The position numbers were made by a program, and so were the translations under genes. A stretch of 7,269 bases of DNA from Chitinophagaceae bacterium (GTDB taxonomy: Bacteria > Bacteroidota > Bacteroidia > Chitinophagales > Chitinophagaceae). The notes under the pieces were generated by a model. It ran no database searches. It saw only the letters and a program-made list of their open reading frames with translations, and was not told where the DNA came from. This document shows positions 1 to 6,654 of the stretch, one piece after another (position 1 is the stretch's first letter; each line of letters opens with the position of its first letter). Location of the stretch: contig JACFNM010000209.1 in the NCBI GenBank assembly GCA_019454915.1, positions 1 to 7,269 of the forward strand, written 5' to 3'.

Positions 1-43
1 CTAATTTCGCTCCTCTAAAATTCCTCTACCAAAAACACATCAG

Positions 44-1504
44 GTGAAGTTGAAATCTCTGTTGCCTTCGGCCGGACTTGGACTATTCGCATTATTAATA
101 AATTTACATTGTACCAAGATTACTCCAACAGATATCGGAACGGACCTCTTGCCGGTTGTGGATAACGTACATACTTTCGAAACCATCCTCAGGGTTTTTT
201 CCGATAACTATGTGACGAACGATTCGTCCGTCATTACCTATACCGATGACCACGCACTGGGTGTGATAGAAGACGATCCGGAATTTGGAAAAACCGAGGC
301 TGAGATTTATTTTGGAATTGTCCCGAGTTCCACGGCGCAATATCCATTTGGAACCAGAGATAGTTTGGTAGCAATAGACTCTGTCGTCCTAAGCTTAGCA
401 TATACCGGCGCATTTGGAGACAGCAATTCGGTACAACACTTTACGGTATCTGAGATCATTGACCCCGACTTCAAAGACAGCTCCGGATATTTTATCAGTC
501 ATCCGGGCTTCACCACTGCCCTTACCGAACTCGGTAGCGCTTCTATCGCTTTAAACACGATTGACGACGCCAAAACCATCATCATCAAGAGTGATACCCA
601 GGAAGTGAGCAACCTGCTTCGAATTCCATTGAATCCATCACTTGGGATGCGTTTTGCCAATTATGATACCAATACCGTGTATACTTCCGTCAACAGGGAT
701 TCTGCCTTTCAAAAAGCGTTTAACGGATTGGCTATACGAGTGGACGCCGGAACGCCGGAAAGGGCAGCGCTAACCTATTATAACCTGAACGATGAAAACA
801 CAAAACTCACCTGTTATTACAGAACAAGAAAAAGCACCGGCGTTGACACGCTGTCCGCTGATTTTTCTATCTATGTAACCCGTAAGTACACAAGCTATTC
901 TGCGAATGTTATACATCGAACTCCCAATTACGGGTATGCGAACCTGGATTATACAACACCGGTTACCGATGCAGAGCAAATTTATCTTCAGTCGTCACCC
1001 GGCTCCTATGCTATTCTGAACATCCCCGGTCTGGATACCCTGCAAAACAGTATTATCCATCGTGCGGAGCTATTGTTTGATCCCATTGACGCATCCGGTA
1101 ATGAGTTGTTCAGGGTTCCGGATCTTCTGTTCCTGGATCTGATTGACAGCACGGGCAATCGCTTTCTGACCATTCCGGATGATTTCAATTTTTCTTTTAA
1201 CAACTATACTTTTAATTCCCTGGACTTTGGAGGATATCTGAAATACGGGAAGTATTTTTTTAATATTACGCGATACGTTCAGAATAAAGTGACCAAACAA
1301 GGGAAAAATTACGCCTTCCGGCTGTCTGCACCCCACACCGCACTTGACTATTATACTTATCCCAAAGAATCAGGTTCAATAGTAACCGCCAATCGAATCG
1401 CTTTTCGAATCAATGCTCAAATAGCAAAAGGAAGGACAATTGTCGGCGGCGGAAGCAACCCATTGCATCCTATGCGACTAAGGATAATTTATTCAAAGAT
1501 TTAA
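44..1504 (+). CDS. DUF4270 family outer-surface lipoprotein
   Basis: This 486-residue protein is recognised as a DUF4270 protein, a family of unknown function found mostly in Bacteroidota. The N-terminus is a lipoprotein-type signal: K2 and K4, a hydrophobic stretch at about residues 6-21, then Cys23 followed by TKITPTDIGTDLLP. A Cys-Thr-Lys start leading into an Asp/Gly/Leu/Pro-rich segment is typical of the family as I recall it. The lipobox is imperfect because His22 occupies the -1 position, where a small residue is usual. The segment LGVIEDDPEFGKTEAEIYFG (72-91) looks like the conserved family core. The rest is rich in Tyr, Thr, Asn and Asp with alternating hydrophobics, suggesting an extracytoplasmic beta-rich fold. 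GTG at 44 is chosen because it directly precedes the signal sequence and no ATG lies nearby. Related genes often sit beside glycogen synthase, but that flank is outside the window. The family call is strong; the molecular role is unknown. Confidence 0.88.
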   Translation: MKLKSLLPSAGLGLFALLINLHCTKITPTDIGTDLLPVVDNVHTFETILRVFSDNYVTNDSSVITYTDDHALGVIEDDPEFGKTEAEIYFGIVPSSTAQYPFGTRDSLVAIDSVVLSLAYTGAFGDSNSVQHFTVSEIIDPDFKDSSGYFISHPGFTTALTELGSASIALNTIDDAKTIIIKSDTQEVSNLLRIPLNPSLGMRFANYDTNTVYTSVNRDSAFQKAFNGLAIRVDAGTPERAALTYYNLNDENTKLTCYYRTRKSTGVDTLSADFSIYVTRKYTSYSANVIHRTPNYGYANLDYTTPVTDAEQIYLQSSPGSYAILNIPGLDTLQNSIIHRAELLFDPIDASGNELFRVPDLLFLDLIDSTGNRFLTIPDDFNFSFNNYTFNSLDFGGYLKYGKYFFNITRYVQNKVTKQGKNYAFRLSAPHTALDYYTYPKESGSIVTANRIAFRINAQIAKGRTIVGGGSNPLHPMRLRIIYSKI

Positions 1505-1516
1505 CCTGCTGCTTCT

Positions 1517-1524
1517 TATCTTTG
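1517..1524 (+). promoter_or_regulatory. Candidate -7 promoter element for metK
   Basis: The octamer TATCTTTG matches the Bacteroidota primary sigma factor -7 consensus TAnnTTTG at all six fixed positions. It lies 12 bp after the DUF4270 stop codon and about 48 bp before the metK ATG, so a start site near 1530 would give a leader of about 40 nt. I see no clear TTTG -33 element at the expected distance upstream, where the sequence is still DUF4270 coding sequence. The match suggests metK has its own promoter in addition to any read-through. It is a sequence match only. Confidence 0.5.
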
Positions 1525-1572
1525 CGTCGCCGTGCCTGAAATTCCTCTTTTGAGTTAAACCAGATTACCGAA

Positions 1573-2823
1573 ATGTCATACCTATTTACTTCTGAAAGTG
1601 TTTCCGAGGGGCATCCTGATAAGGTTGCCGATCAAATATCCGATGCCTTAATTGACCATTTTCTGGCTTTCGATCCAAACAGTAAAGTTGCGTGTGAAAC
1701 GCTCGTCACCACCGGACAGGTTGTGCTTGCGGGAGAAGTAAATTCCAGGGTTTATCTCGATGTACAGGAGATCGCACGTGATGTTATCCGGAAGATTGGA
1801 TATACGAAAAGCGAATACAAATTTGAAGCTCATTCCTGCGGTGTGCTATCTGCTATCCACGAGCAATCAGCCGATATTAACCAGGGAGTAGACAAAAAGA
1901 ATAAAGAAGACCAGGGAGCGGGCGATCAGGGTATGATGTTCGGCTATGCCACCAATGAGACGGAAGACTATATGCCTTTAGCCCTGGATCTCGCTCATAA
2001 ATTACTGATTGAACTGGCAAATCTCAGAAGAGAAAATAAGCAAATTCAATATCTGCGACCGGATGCCAAGAGTCAGGTGACACTGGAATACGATGACCAC
2101 AATAAGCCGGTTCGCATTGACACCATCGTTATTTCGACGCAACACGACGAATTTGATTCCGAAGTGGCCATGCAGCAGCAAATCAAAAAAGATATCCTGA
2201 ATATCCTCATCCCGCGCGTCAGAAAAAAATACAGGAAATACGCGAAGCTTTTCAACGACCAGATAAAATACCATGTCAACCCCACGGGAAAATTCGTAAT
2301 TGGGGGACCGCATGGAGATACCGGCTTAACCGGACGAAAGATCATTGTAGATACTTATGGCGGAAAAGGCGCACACGGAGGTGGTGCATTTAGTGGGAAA
2401 GACCCCTCTAAAGTAGATCGGTCAGCAGCCTACGCTACGCGGCACATTGCGAAGAACTTAGTGGCGGCAGGTGTAGCCGAAGAAGTATTGGTGCAGGTAT
2501 CTTATGCAATCGGAGTAGCCAGGCCAACCAGTATTAACGTAAACACATTCAATACCGCCAAAGTCAATTTAACGGACGGGCAAATCAGTAAAATAGTTGA
2601 GAGCCTGTTCGATATGCGTCCCTATTTCATAGAAAAGAGACTGAAGCTCCGCAGACCGATCTACAGTGAAACAGCAGCATACGGCCACATGGGAAGAAAG
2701 CCGCAAAAAGTAACCAAAGTCTTCACTGCACCAAATGGAAAAACTAAAAAAGTACAGGTTGAATTATTCACCTGGGAAAAACTGGACAAAGTAAGAGAAA
2801 TACAGAAGGCCTTCGGAATATAA
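1573..2823 (+). CDS. metK: S-adenosylmethionine synthetase (methionine adenosyltransferase)
   Basis: MetK joins methionine and ATP to make S-adenosylmethionine, the main methyl donor, releasing phosphate and pyrophosphate in the cytoplasm. All hallmark motifs are intact: the ATP-binding GHPDK at residues 13-17 (catalytic His14, metal-binding Asp16), GAGDQG at 115-120, [13 protein letters not shown] at 244-256, and the glycine-rich P-loop-like [12 protein letters not shown] at 269-280 followed by VDRSAAY. The C-terminal [11 protein letters not shown] (364-374) is also conserved. The length of 416 exceeds the roughly 384 of the E. coli enzyme; the extra residues fall mainly in the central domain, as I recall for Bacteroidota homologues. 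The ATG at 1573 opens directly with the family N-terminus. The 68-bp gap upstream carries a good promoter match and is too short to hold a recognisable SAM riboswitch. The gene converges on the antiporter gene. It appears complete and functional. Confidence 0.98.
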   Translation: MSYLFTSESVSEGHPDKVADQISDALIDHFLAFDPNSKVACETLVTTGQVVLAGEVNSRVYLDVQEIARDVIRKIGYTKSEYKFEAHSCGVLSAIHEQSADINQGVDKKNKEDQGAGDQGMMFGYATNETEDYMPLALDLAHKLLIELANLRRENKQIQYLRPDAKSQVTLEYDDHNKPVRIDTIVISTQHDEFDSEVAMQQQIKKDILNILIPRVRKKYRKYAKLFNDQIKYHVNPTGKFVIGGPHGDTGLTGRKIIVDTYGGKGAHGGGAFSGKDPSKVDRSAAYATRHIAKNLVAAGVAEEVLVQVSYAIGVARPTSINVNTFNTAKVNLTDGQISKIVESLFDMRPYFIEKRLKLRRPIYSETAAYGHMGRKPQKVTKVFTAPNGKTKKVQVELFTWEKLDKVREIQKAFGI

Positions 2824-2857
2824 CCGCTGCTTGACACTTTCTTATAGACCCTGTTTC

Positions 2858-5032
2858 TTAATCGTCACTTTCTGTTTTGAAGATATTGCCAATCCCCTTA
2901 CCGATCTTCTGAAGGGTTTCAATACCTTTATTCAGCGGTTCAGCGTTGATATCTTCAAAGCGCTCAATAAGGTAATCCTGGCTGAATTGTTGCGGATATA
3001 TTATAATGCGGCTATTAGCGCTAAAATGTTTTTCCAGTTTAAAAGGAAGGGTTTCCAGTATAGGCATATAAGACGCAGCACCCCTTCGCGCCGAAACCAA
3101 TATCATCAGATCGTCTTCATCAATATCTCTTGCTAAAATGAGAAAATCTTCCCAATCGGTAAAATGGGTGATGGAAACGGAAGCGGACAGTTTCATTTTC
3201 TCCTTTACTTTTTCTATCGCTTTATCTGTCACTTCATTACAATACAGTTGAATAGGAATACTTAATTCCTGCCCTAATTTTGAAATCTTCATCAGCCACT
3301 GTTCAAAACCATTTTCATGCTCTGCAAGCGGCGGCACAATAAGCACTATTTTCTTATGTATTATCAAAAGCTTTTCGAGATGACATACAAAAGTACTTTT
3401 ATCGGTATTGCTTAAAACGTTCTCCACCCTGATGTGTTCTCCTTTCTTCCAGCCGAGTTTATCAATGAAACCTGTTGTCCTTTTGGGCCAATCCAGCACG
3501 ATGATGTCAGACATGATCTCTCTTGAAATTCGCGCTATCCCACTGGCGGGATTATGGTCAATGGTGGTAAGGATGTTTACATTGGTCTCCGCCGCAGAAC
3601 CCTGTTTTACAAACTCCTCCAGTTTATTCCTCGTTTTCAGGATATTGATTTCCGCTTCATCATTGTTTGACACCACAGACAGGATAGAAATCGGATTAAC
3701 AGATTTCTTATCCTTAATAAGAATAGAAAACTCGAGCAGCTTCTCAATGCTTTCCACACTGGAGATAGGAAGCAGGATATGCTCATTGTCCACTCCATTC
3801 GCTTTCAACAAAAGCGGATCTTCTTCGTCTGTTTCAACCATAATCTTCTTGGCAGCTCTTTCCGTAGCGAAAGAGGCGATAATACAGGAACACAGGATTA
3901 GGATAATCGTACCGTTTAAGATATTTTCATCTAATATCTCCGCTCTGTAACCTACCAAAATTATCGCGAGTGTTGCAGCGGCGTGAGCGCTGCTCAATCC
4001 GAAAATAAGTTGTCTCTGCGCCCTGGTGTACTTAAAAACGAATTGGGTAAAAAGCGCTGCCAGCCATTTCCCTATTAAAGCCACCACCAGCAACGTACCG
4101 GCCACAATGAGGGCAACGGGGCCGCGAAGCAGCACACTCACATCTACCAGCATTCCCACACTGATCAGAAAAAACGGGATAAATAAGGAGTTTCCGATAA
4201 ACTCTATCCGGTTCATCAACGCAGATGAATGCGGAATCAATTTATTGAGCGCCAGGCCGGCTACGAACGCACCGATTATTGGTTCCACTCCTGCTACCTC
4301 CGCTAAAAACGCGGCGAAGAAAACGACCGACAAAACAAAAATATAATGAGAGTGTTTCTCACTCTCCAACTCCCGGAAAAACCATTTAGCCACTCTGGGT
4401 ATCACCAGAAACATAATGGCTGAAAATATTGCGAGAGATACGCCGAGACGTATCCAAAATTCCTGCGTTAAACTTCCCTGGGCATTACCCATAATAACGG
4501 CCAGGATAATCAACACCGCAGTATCCGTGAGGATGGTTCCTCCAACCGCTACGGCCACCGCCTGGTTTTTTGAGACGCCGAACTTACTCACTATGGGATA
4601 GGCTACGAGCGTATGCGTACCAAACATACTGGCGGTCAGGAAACTCGTATTAAAATCATAACCCAACAGGTAATGACAAACGGGATATCCGATCGCAATG
4701 GGAATAATAAAAGTGAAAAATCCAAAAAGCAGACTTTTGTTTCTGTTGGACTTAAATTCATTCATATCCAACTCAAGCCCCGCTATAAACATGATATACA
4801 AAAGCCCGATGGTAGAGAACAAATCAATGGCTGAATTCTTTTCTAAGATATTTAATCCGTAAGGACCTATTACAACGCCTGAAATAATCAGACCAATAAT
4901 ACCCGGGATGTTTAATTTTCTCAGAAGGACAGGCGAAAGTAAAATAATCAACAGGATCAAAGAAAACACCAATATGGGATTTTCCAGCGGCAGCTTAAAT
5001 TCCTCAATCAGTTGCTTAAAAAAATCTATCAT
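2858..5032 (-). CDS. CPA2-family cation/proton antiporter with C-terminal Usp-like region
   Basis: This 724-residue inner-membrane protein is a monovalent cation/proton antiporter of the CPA2 (Kef/NapA-like) group. Residues about 18-390 form the Na_H_exchanger domain with roughly 12 hydrophobic segments. They include the early signature IPGIIGLIISGVVIGPYGL (42-60), the GLLYIMFIAGLELD stretch (76-89), and GGTILTDTAVLIIL (164-177), whose Asp170 is the expected ion-binding aspartate. It is preceded by Thr169 where many relatives have Asp, Asn or Gln. Lys322 in a late helix is a possible counterpart of the conserved basic residue. The cytoplasmic part from about 415 to 724 has no TrkA-N/RCK nucleotide-binding motif; instead NEHILLPISSVESIEKLLEF (416-435) and IIVLDWPK (510-517) look like one or two divergent universal-stress-protein folds. 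The ATG at 5032 starts just before the first amphipathic and membrane helices. A likely role is Na+ or K+ exchange for pH and ion homeostasis; the cation cannot be read from sequence. Confidence 0.93.
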   Translation of the reverse strand: MIDFFKQLIEEFKLPLENPILVFSLILLIILLSPVLLRKLNIPGIIGLIISGVVIGPYGLNILEKNSAIDLFSTIGLLYIMFIAGLELDMNEFKSNRNKSLLFGFFTFIIPIAIGYPVCHYLLGYDFNTSFLTASMFGTHTLVAYPIVSKFGVSKNQAVAVAVGGTILTDTAVLIILAVIMGNAQGSLTQEFWIRLGVSLAIFSAIMFLVIPRVAKWFFRELESEKHSHYIFVLSVVFFAAFLAEVAGVEPIIGAFVAGLALNKLIPHSSALMNRIEFIGNSLFIPFFLISVGMLVDVSVLLRGPVALIVAGTLLVVALIGKWLAALFTQFVFKYTRAQRQLIFGLSSAHAAATLAIILVGYRAEILDENILNGTIILILCSCIIASFATERAAKKIMVETDEEDPLLLKANGVDNEHILLPISSVESIEKLLEFSILIKDKKSVNPISILSVVSNNDEAEINILKTRNKLEEFVKQGSAAETNVNILTTIDHNPASGIARISREIMSDIIVLDWPKRTTGFIDKLGWKKGEHIRVENVLSNTDKSTFVCHLEKLLIIHKKIVLIVPPLAEHENGFEQWLMKISKLGQELSIPIQLYCNEVTDKAIEKVKEKMKLSASVSITHFTDWEDFLILARDIDEDDLMILVSARRGAASYMPILETLPFKLEKHFSANSRIIIYPQQFSQDYLIERFEDINAEPLNKGIETLQKIGKGIGNIFKTESDD

Positions 5033-5092
5033 TTCCTGTTTTATTGATAAGACTCTTAATCGGCCGGTAAATTAATTAAATATCCGCAAAAA

Positions 5093-5100
5093 CGAAGATA
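5093..5100 (-). promoter_or_regulatory. Candidate -7 promoter element for the antiporter gene
   Basis: Read on the minus strand the octamer is TATCTTCG, one mismatch from TAnnTTTG. It lies about 60 bp upstream of the antiporter ATG, with an AT-rich leader between them. No convincing TTTG element was found 19-25 bp further upstream. This is a weak prediction, supported mainly by its position in a divergent intergenic region and its likeness to the element before metK. Confidence 0.3.
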
Positions 5101-5103
5101 AGG

Positions 5104-5130
5104 TTTAGAATTCCTTTTTACATTTAGAAT
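5104..5130. repeat. Direct repeat of TTTAGAAT
   Basis: The octamer TTTAGAAT occurs at 5104-5111 and again at 5123-5130, 19 bp apart start to start, or nearly two helical turns. A shorter copy, TTTAGA, is found at 5174-5179 inside the loop of the inverted repeat. The pair sits immediately upstream of the candidate antiporter -7 element, where regulator half-sites could overlap the promoter. In AT-rich DNA such a repeat can also arise by chance. Confidence 0.35.
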
Positions 5131-5165
5131 CTCTGAAAATAAAAACGGATACCTTCCAAATTTTT

Positions 5166-5190
5166 TCCGGCTGTTTAGACACCAGCCGGA
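5166..5190. repeat. Perfect 8-bp inverted repeat (stem-loop or operator)
   Basis: TCCGGCTG at 5166-5173 is the exact reverse complement of CAGCCGGA at 5183-5190, separated by a 9-nt loop. With six G/C pairs out of eight, the stem would be stable. It is not a standard terminator: a T-run precedes the stem on the plus strand, and no U-tract immediately follows it in either orientation. It lies between divergent genes, so it may be a protein-binding site or part of a leader structure. Confidence 0.5.
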
Positions 5191-5227
5191 GCGGACTACT
5201 GCCGTCACCGTCTTTACAGCCCATATA

Positions 5228-5241
5228 ACATGATACCATGT
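5228..5241. repeat. Short interrupted palindrome upstream of the Nudix gene
   Basis: ACATG at 5228-5232 and CATGT at 5237-5241 are exact reverse complements around a 4-bp spacer. The element ends 13 bp before the first ATG of the Nudix gene. It has the size of a small dimeric regulator site, but five-base arms are common by chance, so this is only a candidate. Confidence 0.3.
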
Positions 5242-5254
5242 GAAAAACTGAAAT

Positions 5255-5875
5255 ATGCAAAAAATTCTGTCATTCACCAAACACAAAGCCGTGTTATCTT
5301 TACAAAAACTACAAGTGATAAACGACGAAAATAATCCCTGGCAAATTACTGCTTCTTCTGTTAAATACGATAACCCATGGATAAACGTGACCGAGTTTAA
5401 GGTAATCAATCCGGGAGGAGGCAGCGGAATTTATGGGAAGGTACATTTTAAGAACAGGGCAATTGGCATCGTACCTTTAGACGACGAAAACAACACCTGG
5501 CTGGTTGGTCAATACCGCTTTCCCATTGATGCGTATAGCTGGGAAATTCCTGAAGGCGGAGGTAGTTTATCGGAACCCTCTTTGGCAGCGGCTCAACGCG
5601 AACTGATGGAAGAGACCGGTATTAAAGCCGGAAAATGGGAAAAGGTAATGGAAATGTATCTTTCAAATTCCGTGACTGATGAAGACTGTTGTATATATCT
5701 TGCACGTGAATTATCCTTCCATAAACCTTCTCCGGAAGAAACCGAGCAGCTCGCATTAAAAAAACTACCTTTTTCGCGGGTAGTAGAAATGGTGATGTCC
5801 GGAGAAATCATGGATGCGGTTACCGCCGTTGCCGTATTAAAAGTGAATTATTTATTGCAAAACCATCTGATATAA
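5255..5875 (+). CDS. Nudix hydrolase, ADP-ribose pyrophosphatase type
   Basis: The protein has a complete Nudix box at residues 101-123: Gly101, five residues, Glu107, seven residues, then Arg115-Glu116-Leu117, Glu119-Glu120, Gly122 and Ile123, fitting GX5EX7REUXEEXGU exactly. These glutamates bind the divalent metal for cleavage of nucleoside diphosphates linked to another group. Flanking features resemble ADP-ribose pyrophosphatases: VGQYRFP (84-90), WEIPEGGG (96-103) just before the box, and the SPEETEQLALKKLPF segment (159-173) followed by GEIMDAVT. The likely role is hydrolysis of ADP-ribose or a related nucleotide sugar to AMP plus a phosphosugar; exact substrate is uncertain. Family similarity begins only near Asn27-Pro28-Trp29, so the start is doubtful: GTG at 5315 (residue 21, product 186 residues) is a good alternative, and a promoter-like TATCTTTA lies at 5295-5302. 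The ATG is kept here as the longest ordinary start. The RlmB-type gene follows after 9 bp, probably in the same transcript. Confidence 0.93.
   Translation: MQKILSFTKHKAVLSLQKLQVINDENNPWQITASSVKYDNPWINVTEFKVINPGGGSGIYGKVHFKNRAIGIVPLDDENNTWLVGQYRFPIDAYSWEIPEGGGSLSEPSLAAAQRELMEETGIKAGKWEKVMEMYLSNSVTDEDCCIYLARELSFHKPSPEETEQLALKKLPFSRVVEMVMSGEIMDAVTAVAVLKVNYLLQNHLI
5295..5302 (+). promoter_or_regulatory. Candidate -7 element just inside the assigned Nudix start
   Basis: TATCTTTA differs from the TAnnTTTG consensus only at the last base and shares TATCTTT with the element before metK. It lies 13 bp before an in-frame GTG at 5315. If it is the real promoter, transcription would begin close to that GTG, and residues 1-20 of the longer reading would not be translated. 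No matching -33 element is evident. Confidence 0.3.
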
Positions 5876-5884
5876 TTTTTACCA

Positions 5885-6631
5885 TTGAAAAAATCATCCT
5901 TAATCATCGGACGACAGCCCATCATAGAGGCGCTGGAAAATGGCAAGGCCATTGACAAGATATTCATGTATAAAAGTGTACACGGAGACAACATACCCCG
6001 AATCCGGCAATTGGCAAAGGACTTAAATATTCCTCTTCAAATGGTTCCCATTGAAAAACTAAATAGCCTGAGCAGAGGAAATCATCAGGGAATCATTGCC
6101 CTGTCTGCCCTGGTTCAATATACAGATCTGCAACAGGTCATAGACTTTGTGGTGAGTAAAGGCAAAACACCGCTTTTCCTTATGCTGGATGGGATAACCG
6201 ATGTAAAAAATATCGGGGCTATTGCGCGTACGGCGGTATGCTGCGGGGCACAATGCATCATTTTGCCCGACAAAGGCGTAGGTGCGCTGAATGAAGAAAC
6301 CATGAAAGCCTCAGCCGGAGCGCTGGAAAAAATATTTTTTGCGAGAGTGAACAGCCTTGCACATGCTATAGACACCCTTCACTTAAACGGGATAGCAGTT
6401 CTAGGTTCAGCAATGGATACTCCTAAAAAAGTTTTTGAAATCAACTTCCAAATTCCAGCCTGTGTTATTCTCGGCAGCGAGGACAAAGGCATTCAGAAAT
6501 TCCTGATGAAAGCGGCAGACAACCATTTTGCCATACCGATGGCCAATAGTTTCAATTCTTTTAATGTATCCGTTGCCGCCGGTATCATTTTATACGAAGC
6601 CATGAAGCAAAGAATGCCTTCTCATCAATAG
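5885..6631 (+). CDS. rlmB: SpoU/TrmH-family rRNA 2'-O-methyltransferase, RlmB type
   Basis: A 248-residue, full-length SpoU-class (SPOUT superfamily) methyltransferase that uses SAM to methylate a ribose 2'-OH, most likely 23S rRNA G2251 (E. coli numbering) in the peptidyl-transferase P loop. Residues about 6-75 form the substrate-binding N-terminal domain (IIGRQPIIEAL, then SRGNHQGIIAL). The catalytic domain shows motif 1, LDGITDVKNIGAIARTA (101-117, with Asn109 and catalytic Arg115); motif 2, VILGSEDKGI (194-203, Glu199); and motif 3, ending NSFNVSVAAGIILYEAM, with the invariant Asn of the S-[LF]-N-V-S core kept. The protein forms a trefoil-knotted dimer in known relatives. The TTG at 5885 is chosen because the next Met is residue 28, inside the conserved domain. 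It lies 9 bp after the Nudix stop, so co-transcription is likely. Family membership is firm; exact site specificity (RlmB versus another TrmH-like enzyme) is inferred from domain layout. Confidence 0.92.
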   Translation: MKKSSLIIGRQPIIEALENGKAIDKIFMYKSVHGDNIPRIRQLAKDLNIPLQMVPIEKLNSLSRGNHQGIIALSALVQYTDLQQVIDFVVSKGKTPLFLMLDGITDVKNIGAIARTAVCCGAQCIILPDKGVGALNEETMKASAGALEKIFFARVNSLAHAIDTLHLNGIAVLGSAMDTPKKVFEINFQIPACVILGSEDKGIQKFLMKAADNHFAIPMANSFNSFNVSVAAGIILYEAMKQRMPSHQ

Positions 6632-6654
6632 AACACAAAAGAAGGAATAGAAGT

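Larger units (their letters stand above)
5033..5254. other. Divergent intergenic region between antiporter and Nudix genes
   Basis: These 222 bp separate two genes read outward and must hold the promoter of the antiporter and probably that of the Nudix-rlmB unit. The antiporter-proximal half is AT-rich; the part at about 5166-5220 is more GC-rich and contains a perfect inverted repeat. I see no tRNA, small RNA with a proper terminator, or credible small gene. A minus-strand reading frame crosses the region and runs antisense into the Nudix gene, but its product is Cys/Phe-rich with no recognisable features, so I do not call it. Confidence 0.7.

Noticed and set aside
1505..1572. SAM-responsive riboswitch upstream of metK
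   Set aside because: The leader after the promoter match is only about 40 nt, and I see no SAM-I or SAM-II core sequences or pseudoknot-forming segments.
2824..2857. Bidirectional terminator between metK and the antiporter gene
   Set aside because: No inverted repeat of useful length is present in the 34-bp convergent gap.
2831..3136. Plus-strand 101-codon open frame
   Set aside because: It lies almost wholly antisense to the antiporter C-terminal coding region, whose frame is clearly real; its product has no recognisable features.
3408..3950. Plus-strand 180-codon open frame
   Set aside because: It is antisense to the Usp-like part and last membrane segments of the antiporter. The Ser/Leu/Phe-rich product is what the complement of such coding sequence gives.
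5161..5190. Rho-independent terminator at the GC-rich inverted repeat
   Set aside because: The T-run is on the 5' side of the stem on the plus strand, and on the minus strand the stem is followed by A residues, so neither direction has the stem-then-U-tract order.
5056..5409. Minus-strand 117-codon open frame across the divergent intergenic region
   Set aside because: It overlaps the 5' end of the Nudix gene antisense, has an unusual Cys/Phe-rich composition and shows no domain or signal.
1573..6631. A SAM-related system linking metK, the Nudix gene and rlmB
   Set aside because: The genes are in separate transcription units with an oppositely oriented antiporter between them; all are ordinary housekeeping families, so proximity alone does not support a joint system.
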